In this document: piece by piece, positions 17,068-26,332 of the stretch
Layout: each line of letters opens with the position of its first letter
Position numbering within the stretch: the stretch's first letter is position 1
DNA from: Rhodococcus sp. 14-2470-1b
GTDB taxonomy: Bacteria > Actinomycetota > Actinomycetes > Mycobacteriales > Mycobacteriaceae
Direction: 5' to 3'
DNA: 64,000 nt
NCBI RefSeq assembly: GCF_002259415.1
Contig: NZ_NPFY01000006.1
Span: 124,001-188,000, forward strand
Translations under genes and position numbers: made by a program
Notes under the pieces: generated by a model
What the model was told of the DNA's origin: nothing
Database searches by the model: none
Seen by the model: only the letters and a program-made list of their open reading frames with translations

Positions 17068-18234
17068 TCATGCCCGAATCCCCGCTTTGAACTTGGGAAC
17101 CCGCATGCTGACCTTCGTTCCGGCACCCACGCCCGTGTCCACGACGAGACCGTAGTCGTTCCCGAATGCCGCGCGCAGTCGATCGTCCACATTCGACAGA
17201 CCCACGTGCGCGGCCTCGTCGGAATCCAGCGTTCCCGAGCGCAGCAGCTCCGGATCCATCCCGACGCCGTCGTCCTCGACGCTGATGAGGCAGTCGGTTC
17301 CCTCGTCGGCGGCGACGATGGTGATGGTGCCGCCGCCTGCACGACCGGCGATCCCGTGCCGCACCGCGTTCTCGACCAGGGGTTGGAGCGCGAGGAACGG
17401 TAACGCGACGTTCAGCACCTCGGGCGCGACCTGCAACGTGACCTGCAGAGTGTCGCCGAAGCGCGCCCGCTCGAGCGTCAGGTACCGATCGATGTTGCGT
17501 AGCTCGTCGGACAGGACGGTGAACTCACCGGAGTTACGGAAGGAGTAGCGGGTGAAATCCGCGAACTCCAGCACCAGCTCTCGTGCCCTGTCGGGATCGG
17601 TACGGACGAACGACGCAACCGTACCGAGCGCGTTGTAGATGAAGTGCGGGCTGATCTGGGCTCGCAGTGCTCGGACTTCCGCGCGGTCGAGGCGGGCGCG
17701 CGAGGCGTCGAGTTCGGCCAACTCGATCTGTCCGCAGGCGTACCGGGCAACCTCGCCGACGGCCCCGAGCATGCCTGGCCCCGGCGTCGACGTCGTCACG
17801 ACGCCCAGAACTCCCACGACTCCGACGTCCTCGACGAGCAACGGCTGGACCACCACGGTGCGCCACGTCGCACCGGCAGGCGCGGTGATCAGAATGCGGC
17901 GCTGCCCGCGGACTGCCCGTGCGGCCGCCTCACGGAACTGCCCGACGACCTCCTCGTGGGGGCCGTTCCACGCCAGCAGGTGCGCGTCGGCATCGGCGAC
18001 GCCCAGCGCGTCACCACCGGTGAGCGCGCGAAGATGAGGCGCGGCCTCGGCCGCGGACTCGGTGTCCAGGCCCCGTCGGAGCGGGCGAGCCGCCAGCGAC
18101 GCAGTGTGCAGTGTCGCGTGGACCGCGCGTTCCTCGGGCGTCGTCAGATCCCGGCGTCCCCGCAGACTGATCACAGCGACGGCGACGATCGCGCAGGCCA
18201 CGATGACCGCGAACCACATCAGAGCAGAGGTCAT
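17068..18234 (-). CDS. LytS/YehU-type sensor histidine kinase
   Basis: This 388-residue kinase has one N-terminal membrane helix (residues 5-24), a GAF-like sensor region (about 50-190) and a His_kinase domain. The phosphoacceptor motif is QISPHFIYNAL, followed by the ATPase region with LQPLVENAVRHGI (N-box) and EDDGVGMDPE, then HVGLSNVDDRL. The PHFxYNxL signature marks the LytS class. With only one helix it probably senses a cytoplasmic signal. Its ATG overlaps the MmcQ gene stop (ATGA), and it is followed by its regulator. This supports the start at 18234 despite a longer open frame. Confidence 0.9.
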   Translation of the reverse strand: MTSALMWFAVIVACAIVAVAVISLRGRRDLTTPEERAVHATLHTASLAARPLRRGLDTESAAEAAPHLRALTGGDALGVADADAHLLAWNGPHEEVVGQFREAAARAVRGQRRILITAPAGATWRTVVVQPLLVEDVGVVGVLGVVTTSTPGPGMLGAVGEVARYACGQIELAELDASRARLDRAEVRALRAQISPHFIYNALGTVASFVRTDPDRARELVLEFADFTRYSFRNSGEFTVLSDELRNIDRYLTLERARFGDTLQVTLQVAPEVLNVALPFLALQPLVENAVRHGIAGRAGGGTITIVAADEGTDCLISVEDDGVGMDPELLRSGTLDSDEAAHVGLSNVDDRLRAAFGNDYGLVVDTGVGAGTKVSMRVPKFKAGIRA

Positions 18235-18605
18235 TCGGGTTGGCGCTCGGCATCGAGTTGGGTCAGCAGCGTCTTGGGCGCCACCGTCCGGTACGCATCC
18301 TCCACGATGTCGGCGATGTCCTCCCAGTCCTGCGGCACGTCGAGGTAGACGCCGATCCACCCTCGCCCGCCGAAGTACGGGGGTACGTAGAAGCGGGTGC
18401 TGTCCTTCGCGACCCACGCTTGCTGTGCCCCGGCCGGGGCAGCGGCGACGAAACCGACACGGTCGTCGTGATGATGGTCGGAAAACATCGCGAACTGTGG
18501 TGACTTGCGGACGAACCAGGACGGTTCGCCGTGGCTGGTGCGCTCGGTGGCCTCGGGAAGCGCCAGGCACAGCGCCCGCACCATCGTCAGTGGGTTCGGG
18601 TCCAT
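18231..18605 (-). CDS. MmcQ/YjbR-family protein
   Basis: The 124-residue protein has the features of the MmcQ/YjbR family, a double-wing fold once proposed to bind DNA: an LALPEATERTSHGEPSWFVRKSPQFAMF start and VYLDVPQDWEDIADIVEDAYRTVAP near the end. Function in the family is not established. It is embedded in a tight operon, 1 bp after the lipase gene and overlapping the kinase by 4 bp. Translation coupling is therefore likely. Confidence 0.85.
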   Translation of the reverse strand: MDPNPLTMVRALCLALPEATERTSHGEPSWFVRKSPQFAMFSDHHHDDRVGFVAAAPAGAQQAWVAKDSTRFYVPPYFGGRGWIGVYLDVPQDWEDIADIVEDAYRTVAPKTLLTQLDAERQPE

Positions 18606-18606
18606 G

Positions 18607-19788
18607 TCATCCTCCTGCGCAGGTGTCGGGCGGTGGTACGCCGGCGAATCTGTCGGTCAACCACGCCACCCCGTCGGCGACGGCCGCCTGGTCCGAATGC
18701 CCCTGGCCGGGCTCTTCCCGGATGGACACGACGTCTCCCATCGAGCATGCCCGCGCTACGGCGTCGCGTGTCCATTTCGGGTCGATCAATTGATCCTGCT
18801 GCCCGACGACGGCCAGCAACGGCACATCCGTCCGTGTGCGCGGCAGTGCGACGGACGTCAACCACTCCACCATTTTCAGACGTGACGCCTCGGTATCCGG
18901 CGTCGCGTCCGACGGCGTCAGACGCCCAGCGGCTTCCGCCTTCTGCACGCCCAGGAGGTCCGTGCACGCGGTCAGCGCGCGCCTGTCGGCCTCGAGCGCG
19001 CCCCGGACGAACTCGGTTCCGGTCACCTCCGGATCCCGGTACTGCAGGCCGTCGACCAGAAACGGTGTCAGCAGAATCTGCGGAAGGGTGTTCACATGCC
19101 CCGCGTCGAACATGGGCGCGAGATCGAGGACGGGCGACAGCGCGGCACTGCCGACGAGCTCCAACCCGTCCGCGTAATCCGCATGCTCTGCTGCCGCCCA
19201 CACTGCCTGTCCACCTTGCGAGTTACCGATCGCCCCCCACCGATCACCGGTGCCGGGTACGACGTTCGCGGCCGCTCGGACTGCGTCGATGACGTTGTAC
19301 GCCGCGGCATTCGGGTCGAGATAGGGATGCACACCGGGAGTGCCGATGCCCTCGTAGTCCGTGACCGCGACGACCATGCCTCGTTCGAGGAACGGAGCGA
19401 CGGTCCCGATGGTGCCCAACAGGTTCGGGTACAGCGACGGGGCGCACTCGTCGGTGACTCCGGTCGTGCCGTGACCCACGGACACGATGGGCCAACCGCC
19501 CTCCGGCGGCGCCCCTTTCGGGGTGAAGATCACCCCGGACACTTCCGTCCGCGACGAGCCGTCACCCGATGTGGACGCGTACACCACACGGGTGGCGGAC
19601 GCACCGAGGAACCGCACTGCGAGGTCGAGATGACCCATGTCCGTCTGCGAGACGATCGCGCCACGTTCGTCGCCGACGGGTGCGGGTGCAGCGGGGGGCA
19701 CAGGCGAATCGAGCGCAGGCTGCGCCTCGGGCCCGCCGCACCCGGCGAGAAGAGTCAGGGCCAGGACGCCGACCAGCCACCGCCGCAC
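18607..19788 (-). CDS. Secreted lipoprotein lipase/esterase, alpha/beta hydrolase
   Basis: The 393-residue protein begins with a lipoprotein signal (residues 1-16; lipobox LAGC, Cys17), so it should be anchored outside the membrane. The rest is an alpha/beta hydrolase of the secretory-lipase type. The nucleophile elbow is GNSQGG (about 193-198), with an earlier VSVGHGTTG oxyanion-hole segment. The acid residue is probably in VVGQQDQLIDP and the histidine in GQGHSDQ near 365. Cysteines around DECAPS and TACTDLL may form disulfides. The start is GTG and overlaps the antiporter stop by one base. The substrate is unknown. Confidence 0.82.
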   Translation of the reverse strand: MRRWLVGVLALTLLAGCGGPEAQPALDSPVPPAAPAPVGDERGAIVSQTDMGHLDLAVRFLGASATRVVYASTSGDGSSRTEVSGVIFTPKGAPPEGGWPIVSVGHGTTGVTDECAPSLYPNLLGTIGTVAPFLERGMVVAVTDYEGIGTPGVHPYLDPNAAAYNVIDAVRAAANVVPGTGDRWGAIGNSQGGQAVWAAAEHADYADGLELVGSAALSPVLDLAPMFDAGHVNTLPQILLTPFLVDGLQYRDPEVTGTEFVRGALEADRRALTACTDLLGVQKAEAAGRLTPSDATPDTEASRLKMVEWLTSVALPRTRTDVPLLAVVGQQDQLIDPKWTRDAVARACSMGDVVSIREEPGQGHSDQAAVADGVAWLTDRFAGVPPPDTCAGG

Positions 19789-21425
19789 TATCGGTTTCTC
19801 CGTTCCAGTCGTGCTTCGGCCGCAGCTTCCTCCACGTCGAGGCCGTCGAGAACGGTCCGCAGGACCTCGTCGTCCAGTTCGCCCTCGTCACGAGCATGCA
19901 CCAGTGCTGCGCGCTGTGCGACGAGGACGTTGCGGCGCAACGTGTCGAACAGTGCGCCCGCTGCGGCGATCCGCTCTTCGTGGTCTTCGGTCTCGTCGGC
20001 GTCGAGTCGCGCGCGGACCGATCGTCGAACCCGTTCCAGGACGTGCTCGACGGATTCTCGGCTGGCCCCCGCGATCCCGTTCACCGCGGCCTCGGAAAGA
20101 TACTGCTCGGCAGCGGACCTCGAGATGGACCGTGCGAGAGCCGCCTGTTCGTCGGTTCGTCGTTGCTCGTCGGCGTCGGCGACATCGAGTCTCCGGATGA
20201 GCATCGGCAGCGTCAGCCCCTGGATCACCAACGTCCCGACCGCAACGACGAATGCGACGGCTTGAATGACGGCGCGGCCCGGGAACGGATCGCCCGCCAC
20301 GGTGGCGAGCGGCACACCCGACGCCGCGGCCAGCGTCACCACGCCTCGCATTCCCGCCCAGGACAGGACGAGATTCTGTCGCCACGTCAGGCCGAGTGCG
20401 TCGGACGTCTCCGACGCCTTCCTGCGCAGAAGTTTGCGCACCACGGAACGTCTGGAGGTGTTGACGAAGATCCAGGCAGGCCGGACGACGATGACGACCA
20501 GCAGAACGAGCAGGGCATAGGCGAAGATGTGGTGCACCGGCAGTCCGTCACGCTGCACTTCCTGCATGACCGATTTCAGCTGCAATCCCATGTAGGCGAA
20601 CACGAATGCCTCGAGCAGCAGGTCCATCAACGGCCAGACCTGGCGTTCCTGAATTCGCGTTGGGACCGCGACGTCCGCGGTGACCCTGCCGAGCACGAAT
20701 CCCGCGGTCACGACGGCCAGCACTCCCGACGCGTGGATCTCCTCGGCAGCCAGGTATGCGGTGAACGGAAGCACAAGTCCCAGAACGGTTTCCAACGAGG
20801 AATCGCGAATGCGCGAACGAACGAAACGGACGATGCGGGCGAGCACGTAGCCGACGATCACTCCGCCCGCGATCTCGTACGCGAAGAACAGGACGGGCGA
20901 GTCGATCTCGATCTTCTTGCCCGTCACCGACGCGACGGCGAGGGTGAACAGAGTCAGGGCGGCCGCGTCGTTGACAAGGCTTTCCCCGGTCAGGATCGCC
21001 ATCATGCGGGAGGGCAGACCGAGTTTGCGGCCGACAGCGATCGCGGCTACGGCGTCGGGAGGCGCCACCACAGCGCCCAGGACCAGTGCGGCGCCGAGAG
21101 TGAGTTCCGGTACCAGCCAGTTGGCGAAATATCCCACGGCCACCGCGGTCACGATGACCATGACGATGCCGAGCCGGAGAATGTGGCCCAAGTTTTTGCG
21201 GAAGCTGACGAACGAGAAGTCGAGCGCAGCCGAATACAACAGTGGAGGCAACACCACGCCGAGGATCAGCTCGGGTGACAGAGTCAGCTGAGGGACTCCT
21301 GGAACGAACGACGCCACCGACCCGACCGCGACGAGCACCAGCGGCACCTGAAGGTCGAAGCGCTTGGCGAAACCCGCCACCGCGACGGCCGCGATCACGA
21401 CGAGAAGAAGTACTGGTCCGTCCAC
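19788..21425 (-). CDS. CPA1-family Na+/H+ antiporter
   Basis: The 545-residue protein has about 12 membrane helices (residues 1-400) and a hydrophilic, charged tail (400-545). Family motifs are present: LPPLLYSAALDF (about 59-70), APPDAVAA (about 118) and GESLVNDAAAL (about 147), whose Asp pair takes part in ion exchange. Such proteins expel Na+ in return for protons and aid pH control. It is the first gene of the tight leftward operon that runs to the symporter at 14139. A proton/sodium antiporter would restore the Na+ gradient used by that symporter, though this link is inference. Confidence 0.88.
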   Translation of the reverse strand: MDGPVLLLVVIAAVAVAGFAKRFDLQVPLVLVAVGSVASFVPGVPQLTLSPELILGVVLPPLLYSAALDFSFVSFRKNLGHILRLGIVMVIVTAVAVGYFANWLVPELTLGAALVLGAVVAPPDAVAAIAVGRKLGLPSRMMAILTGESLVNDAAALTLFTLAVASVTGKKIEIDSPVLFFAYEIAGGVIVGYVLARIVRFVRSRIRDSSLETVLGLVLPFTAYLAAEEIHASGVLAVVTAGFVLGRVTADVAVPTRIQERQVWPLMDLLLEAFVFAYMGLQLKSVMQEVQRDGLPVHHIFAYALLVLLVVIVVRPAWIFVNTSRRSVVRKLLRRKASETSDALGLTWRQNLVLSWAGMRGVVTLAAASGVPLATVAGDPFPGRAVIQAVAFVVAVGTLVIQGLTLPMLIRRLDVADADEQRRTDEQAALARSISRSAAEQYLSEAAVNGIAGASRESVEHVLERVRRSVRARLDADETEDHEERIAAAGALFDTLRRNVLVAQRAALVHARDEGELDDEVLRTVLDGLDVEEAAAEARLERRNR

Positions 21426-21485
21426 AGCTAGATCATGCCGTCAGCTGCGCTGCCTCGCGCAGCCGACTCGCACACGATCATTCGT

Positions 21486-21677
21486 TCACGGCTTGTCCGG
21501 GATGGCCTTCTTCGCCGCTTCCTGCACCTTGTCGACCTTGTCGGCGTACTTGCCACCGGTCTTGTCGTCGATGAAATCGCCCGCCTTGTCGACGACGTCC
21601 TCGATCTTGTCGGAGTTCTCGGCGGCGAGCTCTTTGCCCTTGTCGACGAAGCCCTTGAGGTTGTCTGCGAAACCCAT
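21486..21677 (-). CDS. MT0933-type antitoxin, Rv0909-like
   Basis: The 63-residue protein is Lys/Asp-rich and helical (MGFADNLKGFVDKGKELAAENSD start), with the FIDDKTGGKYADKVDKV segment typical of the MT0933 antitoxin family. ATG 21677 is preferred over 21689 because GGGAG lies 8 nt before it. As in M. tuberculosis (Rv0908-Rv0909), it follows ctpE, here by 42 bp. The toxin-like partner, however, is not adjacent but about 10 kb away at 11355. Genes downstream of it here are the CPA1 operon. Confidence 0.85.
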   Translation of the reverse strand: MGFADNLKGFVDKGKELAAENSDKIEDVVDKAGDFIDDKTGGKYADKVDKVQEAAKKAIPDKP

Positions 21678-21719
21678 GACCACTCCCATTCGCGTGTGTT
21701 TGTGCTGGCGGGATGAAGC

Positions 21720-24116
21720 TTACTTCGCGGAACGGTGTCGTTGCAGGGCCGCGCTGACGCGCCAGGACACCTCGACGAGCACGATTCCGATGGCGCCGAT
21801 CACGAACGCCGAGGTCGTCAGCGCGATGTTCGACGGATCGAGCTTGAAGAACGTGCGGCAGAACGGGATGGTGAACAGCGCCAGGTAGCCCAACACCGAA
21901 CCGGCGAGCAGCACGATCTTCCACCAGACGTACGGCCGAGCGACGACGGCGAGCACCCACACGGCGATCATGATCAGCGTGATCAATGCCGTCGTACTCG
22001 CCTGGGTCACCTGCTCCTCGGTCGCCTGCGGGCCCTGGTAGGCAAGTAGATACGACACGAACGTCGCGACGCCGACGATCAGGCCCGACGGCACCGCCAG
22101 GCGCATCACGCGCGGGACGAACCCGGACCGCGCGCGCTCGTTGTTGGGGGCGAGCGACAGGATGAATGCGGGGATGCCGATCGTGAACCACGCGGCGATG
22201 GTGACGTGACGCGGCAGGAACGGATACGGAATCGGCTCGAAGTGGAAGATCTGCGACAGCACCCCGGACAGCCCGATGAGGAACGCCAACAGAACCGAGT
22301 ACACGGTCTTGGTGAGAAACAGGTTCGAGACGCGTTCGATGTTTCCGATGACGCGTCGGCCTTCACCCACGACGTACGGCAACGTCGCGAACTTGTTGTC
22401 CAAGAGCACGATCTGCGCGACGGCGCGCGTCGCGGCACTGCCCGAGCCCATGGCGACACCGATGTCGGCGTCCTTGAGTGCGAGCACGTCGTTGACGCCG
22501 TCCCCGGTCATCGCCACGGTGTGGCCGCGGGACTGCAGTGCACCGACCATCTGACGCTTCTGATCGGGGCGCACCCGTCCGAACGTGGTGGAATTCTCGA
22601 CGGTGTCGGCGAGGTCCTCGGTGCGCTCGGGCAGATTGCGTGCGTCGATGGGGCTGCCGGCGAGGCCGAGGGATCCTGCGACGGCCCCCACCGACACTGC
22701 GTTGTCCCCGGAGATGACCTTCACGGCAACGGATTGGCTCGCGAAGTACTCGAGGGTCTCGCGGGCGTCGGACCGCACCTTCTGTTCCAGGATCACCAGC
22801 GCCCGCGGGGTGACCACACCGGGGGCCGCGTCGTCGTCGACCGGGAGATCACTGCTGGCGAGCAGCAGAACACGCAGTCCCGACGAGCCGACTTCCTCTG
22901 CCTGGCGGGCGATGTCGCTGTTCGGGTCCAGCAACACGTCGGGCGCTCCGAGAAGCCAGTTGCCGTCGTCCCCGTAGGACAGTCCACTCCACTTCTTCGC
23001 CGACGAGAACGGCGCGACCGCGGTCTCGGTCCACCCCGGATCATCCGGGAACGCTTCGGCGATCGCGAGAACACTTGCGTTCGGTCGAGGATCGTCGTGT
23101 GCGAGCGCGGCCAGGACCCGAGGCAGCGCGGCGGTATCGCCTTCTTCCACCACACGAAGCTCCGCGAGGCGCATACCGTTCTCGGTCAACGTGCCCGTCT
23201 TGTCCGCACACACCACGTCGACGCGAGCGAGCCCCTCGATTGCGGGAAGCTCCTGGACGAGACACTTCCGTTGCCCGAGCCGAACGACACCGACGGCGAA
23301 CGCGATCGACGTCATCAGCACCAAACCCTCGGGCACCATCGGAACGAGGGCCGCGACCATACCGTTGAGCGCAGGACCCAACGACTGCCCCGACGAGAAC
23401 AGCTGGTTGTAGATGATGAGCGCACCGGCCGGAATCATCAGGTAGGTGATGAACTTCAGGATCTTGTCGATGCCGCTCCGCAGCTCGGAGTGCACCAGGG
23501 TGAACTTGCTCGCTTCCTCGGCCAGCTTGGCGGCGTACGCATCACGTCCGACCTTCGTTGCGCGGTAGGCACCGCTACCGGCTACGACGAAACTACCGGA
23601 CAGGATCGGCGCCTCGATCTCCTTGTGCACCGCGTCCGCTTCACCGGTGAGCAGCGACTCGTCGACCTCCAGCGACGACGCTTCGACCACACTGCCGTCG
23701 ACGACGATCTGATCGCCCGGGCCCAACTCGATGACGTCACCGAGAACCACCTCGTCCGGGGCAACCTCACGCGCGACACCGTCCCGTCGAACAACCGGTT
23801 TGCTCTGGCCGACGATCGCGAGCTCGTCGAGCGTCCTCTTGGCCCGGATCTCCTGAATGATGCCGATACCACTGTTGGCGACGATCAGAAGTCCGAACAT
23901 GCCGTCGACGATCGATCCCGTCGACAGCACGATGATCAGCAGAACACCCAGAATCGCATTGATCCGCGTGAAGACATTGCCGCGGACGATGTCCTTGACC
24001 GAACGACTCGCACGCGCCGGAACGTCGTTGGATTTCCCGTCCGCTCTGAGTTGCGCTACTTCCGCTTCGGTGAGCCCGCGTTCCCACTGCGCGTCCGTCT
24101 CGATCGACATGGACAC
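21720..24116 (-). CDS. ctpE: P-type cation ATPase CtpE
   Basis: The 798-residue pump corresponds to M. tuberculosis CtpE (Rv0908), reported to be a calcium-uptake P-type ATPase. Motifs are the actuator loop LTGEAD (about 166), phosphorylation site DKTGTLTE (about 305) and hinge [21 protein letters not shown] (about 500). There are ten membrane helices with the usual cytoplasmic domains. The C-terminus ends [14 protein letters not shown]. It lies 13 bp after an Rv0906-like gene and 42 bp before the Rv0909-like antitoxin, so MBL-ctpE-antitoxin form one transcription unit. A second ATG two codons in is an equally possible start. Confidence 0.92.
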   Translation of the reverse strand: MSMSIETDAQWERGLTEAEVAQLRADGKSNDVPARASRSVKDIVRGNVFTRINAILGVLLIIVLSTGSIVDGMFGLLIVANSGIGIIQEIRAKRTLDELAIVGQSKPVVRRDGVAREVAPDEVVLGDVIELGPGDQIVVDGSVVEASSLEVDESLLTGEADAVHKEIEAPILSGSFVVAGSGAYRATKVGRDAYAAKLAEEASKFTLVHSELRSGIDKILKFITYLMIPAGALIIYNQLFSSGQSLGPALNGMVAALVPMVPEGLVLMTSIAFAVGVVRLGQRKCLVQELPAIEGLARVDVVCADKTGTLTENGMRLAELRVVEEGDTAALPRVLAALAHDDPRPNASVLAIAEAFPDDPGWTETAVAPFSSAKKWSGLSYGDDGNWLLGAPDVLLDPNSDIARQAEEVGSSGLRVLLLASSDLPVDDDAAPGVVTPRALVILEQKVRSDARETLEYFASQSVAVKVISGDNAVSVGAVAGSLGLAGSPIDARNLPERTEDLADTVENSTTFGRVRPDQKRQMVGALQSRGHTVAMTGDGVNDVLALKDADIGVAMGSGSAATRAVAQIVLLDNKFATLPYVVGEGRRVIGNIERVSNLFLTKTVYSVLLAFLIGLSGVLSQIFHFEPIPYPFLPRHVTIAAWFTIGIPAFILSLAPNNERARSGFVPRVMRLAVPSGLIVGVATFVSYLLAYQGPQATEEQVTQASTTALITLIMIAVWVLAVVARPYVWWKIVLLAGSVLGYLALFTIPFCRTFFKLDPSNIALTTSAFVIGAIGIVLVEVSWRVSAALQRHRSAK

Positions 24117-24129
24117 AGACTAGTTGGGG

Positions 24130-25230
24130 TCAACCGAGCCTCGCCCACCACCGATCGTCCTGTGACCCCCTCGATGCATCGATCCTTTGGCCCGGCATCG
24201 GGACGACGGTGGGGACACCGACGCTGTCGGCTGCGGCCTTCAGCCGAACGATGGGTTCCGACCACGGATGGAACGCCAGATTGAACGTCGCCCAGTGCAC
24301 CGGAACAAGCACATTTCCGCCCAGGTCTCCGTGTGCCCGCACGGCTTCTTCCGGGTTCATGTGGATGTCCGCCCAGCGTGGGTCATAGGCACCGACAGGC
24401 AGCAACGTCAGGTCGAACGGGCCGTACTTGGCGCCGATCTCCGCGAACTTGACCGTGTAACCGGTGTCGCCGCCGAAGAACACTCGATGCTTCGGGCCCG
24501 CGAACGCCCAGGACGCCCACTGCGTCAGATCGCGCTTGAGTCCTCGGCCCGAGAAATGCCTGGCTTCGGTGCAGGTGATCGTGATGCCGGCGACCTCGGT
24601 CTGGTCGTCCCAGTCCAATTCGACGATCCGGTCCTCCGGGATGCGCCAGTGGCGAAGGTGTGCTCCGATGCCCAGCGGAACGACGAACGGCGCCGTCTGC
24701 AGGCTAGCGAGACGCACGATGGTCGCCTTGTCGAGGTGGTCGTAGTGGTCGTGGGAGATGACGATCGCATCGACGGCGGGCAGCGCGTCGAGGGCAACCG
24801 GCGTCGGATGCAGCCGCGACGGCCCGACGGTGCGAGATGGCGACACTCGGTTGCTCCACACCGGGTCGGCGAGGATGCGCTTGCCGTCCAGTTCGACCAG
24901 CACGGACGAGTGTCCGTACCAGGTGACGGCGATCTCGCCGGCGTCGACGGGAGCGACCTGGGGTGCGAGGGGAATCGGTTGCTGCGGCTTCCCCTGCGCG
25001 CGGCGCCTGAGGAAGGACACCAGAATCGACTCGTCGCCACCGCCGGAGAAGCTGGAGCTGGGTTCGGTGTTGTGGAATCGGCGGTCGCGGTAGCGAGCCG
25101 ATCCTGCCGCATAGGGCGCGATCTTGCCTGTCGTCGCACCGATCTGGGCCGGGAGTCCCCACGCTGCTCGGGCCACCCACGCTGCACCTGCGATGCCGAG
25201 GGCGATCGGCACGATCCGCTGTTTCGTCAC
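24130..25230 (-). CDS. MBL-fold hydrolase, Rv0906-like
   Basis: The 366-residue protein has an N-terminal hydrophobic segment (residues 5-25) that may anchor or export it. A metallo-beta-lactamase fold of the UlaG/NAPE-PLD type follows. The metal-binding motif is SHDHYDHLD (about 163-171), with further ligands in ARHFSGRG and FFGGDTGY, and a late VPVHWATFNLAFHPW motif typical of NAPE-hydrolysing phospholipase D-like enzymes. The match to Rv0906 is supported by the gene order with ctpE. It starts with GTG, and the promoter must lie in the 65-bp gap shared with the divergent iron-binding lipoprotein gene. Activity as a phosphodiesterase or lactonase is plausible but unproved. Confidence 0.85.
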   Translation of the reverse strand: MTKQRIVPIALGIAGAAWVARAAWGLPAQIGATTGKIAPYAAGSARYRDRRFHNTEPSSSFSGGGDESILVSFLRRRAQGKPQQPIPLAPQVAPVDAGEIAVTWYGHSSVLVELDGKRILADPVWSNRVSPSRTVGPSRLHPTPVALDALPAVDAIVISHDHYDHLDKATIVRLASLQTAPFVVPLGIGAHLRHWRIPEDRIVELDWDDQTEVAGITITCTEARHFSGRGLKRDLTQWASWAFAGPKHRVFFGGDTGYTVKFAEIGAKYGPFDLTLLPVGAYDPRWADIHMNPEEAVRAHGDLGGNVLVPVHWATFNLAFHPWSEPIVRLKAAADSVGVPTVVPMPGQRIDASRGSQDDRWWARLG

Positions 25231-25277
25231 CCCCGCGAGGATAGGTGAGCCGAACCCGGCGAACAGGACACGCAGTC

Positions 25278-25296
25278 ATTGGCTAGCCTCACCTCA
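25278..25296 (+). promoter_or_regulatory. IdeR/DtxR-like iron box over a probable leaderless promoter
   Basis: The 19-mer ATTGGCTAGCCTCACCTCA matches the DtxR/IdeR consensus TTAGGTTAGCCTAACCTAA at 14 of 19 positions, with the right half strongest. It ends at the A of the start codon of the siderophore-binding protein. TAGCCT at 25284-25289 lies 6 nt before the ATG, the spacing expected for a -10 box of a leaderless transcript. Iron-loaded IdeR bound here would repress uptake. Confidence 0.55.
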
Positions 25297-26288
25297 TGCC
25301 TTTCGGACGCACACTGGCCATGACGCTGGTCACCGCCACCGCAGCCCTGACTCTCGTCGCATGCTCCTCGGCCGACGACGGCGAACCGGCCCAGGAAACG
25401 GCGTCGAACAGCGCTTTTCCGGTCTCGGTTGCCGGCGCCCTGGGCACCGCCGACGTGCCGGACAAGCCCGAACGCGTCGTTGCCTTGACGTGGACCGACG
25501 CGGACATCGTGTTCTCCCTGGGCGTAACGCCGATTTCCGTGGCGAAGGCTCAAACGGACTCCGGCTATCAACCGTGGTTCGAGAACGCAGTGCCGCAGAC
25601 CCCTCCCGTGTGGGAAGCGAGCGGAGCCACGATCCCCATCGAGGAGATCGCCGCGCTGCAACCCGATCTGATCGTCGCCACCAAGTCCTTCACCCTGGCG
25701 CGCGCGTACGACCAGCTGACGGAGATCGCGCCGGTCGTCCATTTCGCCGACACCCCGTCGTCGGAAACCTGGCAGAGCGCGACCGCGACGGTGGCGTCGG
25801 CTCTCGGGGTTCCCGAGAAGGGCGAGCAGGTGATCGCCGACACCGAGGCCCGCATCGCCGACGCGGCCGCGCAATTCCCCGAGCTGGACGGAAAGACCTT
25901 CACGTTCTTCGTCGGGCCGAGCGACGGCGCGGTCTACATCGTCAACTCGTCGGACGACGCGGGCGCCAGCTTGCTGGGACAGCTCGGCATGGCCCCGACG
26001 GAGTTCGCCACCGCCCAACCCGTCAGCACCATCCCGGGCCGTGCGCAGATCAGCTACGACTACCTGTCGGAGACGGACGCGGACGTCATCATCGCGACCG
26101 GTCTGCCAGGTTCGGTCGACGAACTCGCCGCCCAGCCCGCCGTTCAGTCCCTGTCCGCCGTTCGACGGGGTGCGTTCGTGCCTCTCTCGCCCACGCAGGC
26201 ACAATCGATCGCGTTCCCGTCGCCGCTCAGTCTGGATTGGGCGTTGAACGAAATAGTCCCGCAACTCGGCGATGCGGCTCGTAAGTAG
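25296..26288 (+). CDS. Iron-siderophore ABC transporter substrate-binding lipoprotein
   Basis: The 330-residue protein has a signal peptide ending in a lipobox (LVAC, Cys23), then a FecB/FepB-type periplasmic binding fold: PERVVALTWTDADIVFSLGVTP, a middle linker helix, and IAALQPDLIVATKS. It would capture ferric siderophores outside the membrane and deliver them to a permease. No permease or ATPase gene is adjacent, so it must use components encoded elsewhere. An IdeR-like box covers its start. Resemblance is to the Fe3+-hydroxamate family; the siderophore itself cannot be read. Confidence 0.88.
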   Translation: MPFGRTLAMTLVTATAALTLVACSSADDGEPAQETASNSAFPVSVAGALGTADVPDKPERVVALTWTDADIVFSLGVTPISVAKAQTDSGYQPWFENAVPQTPPVWEASGATIPIEEIAALQPDLIVATKSFTLARAYDQLTEIAPVVHFADTPSSETWQSATATVASALGVPEKGEQVIADTEARIADAAAQFPELDGKTFTFFVGPSDGAVYIVNSSDDAGASLLGQLGMAPTEFATAQPVSTIPGRAQISYDYLSETDADVIIATGLPGSVDELAAQPAVQSLSAVRRGAFVPLSPTQAQSIAFPSPLSLDWALNEIVPQLGDAARK

Positions 26289-26332
26289 AATGCTCGCGAC
26301 GGTTTTGCTCTAGAAGGAGATCGCACACACTC

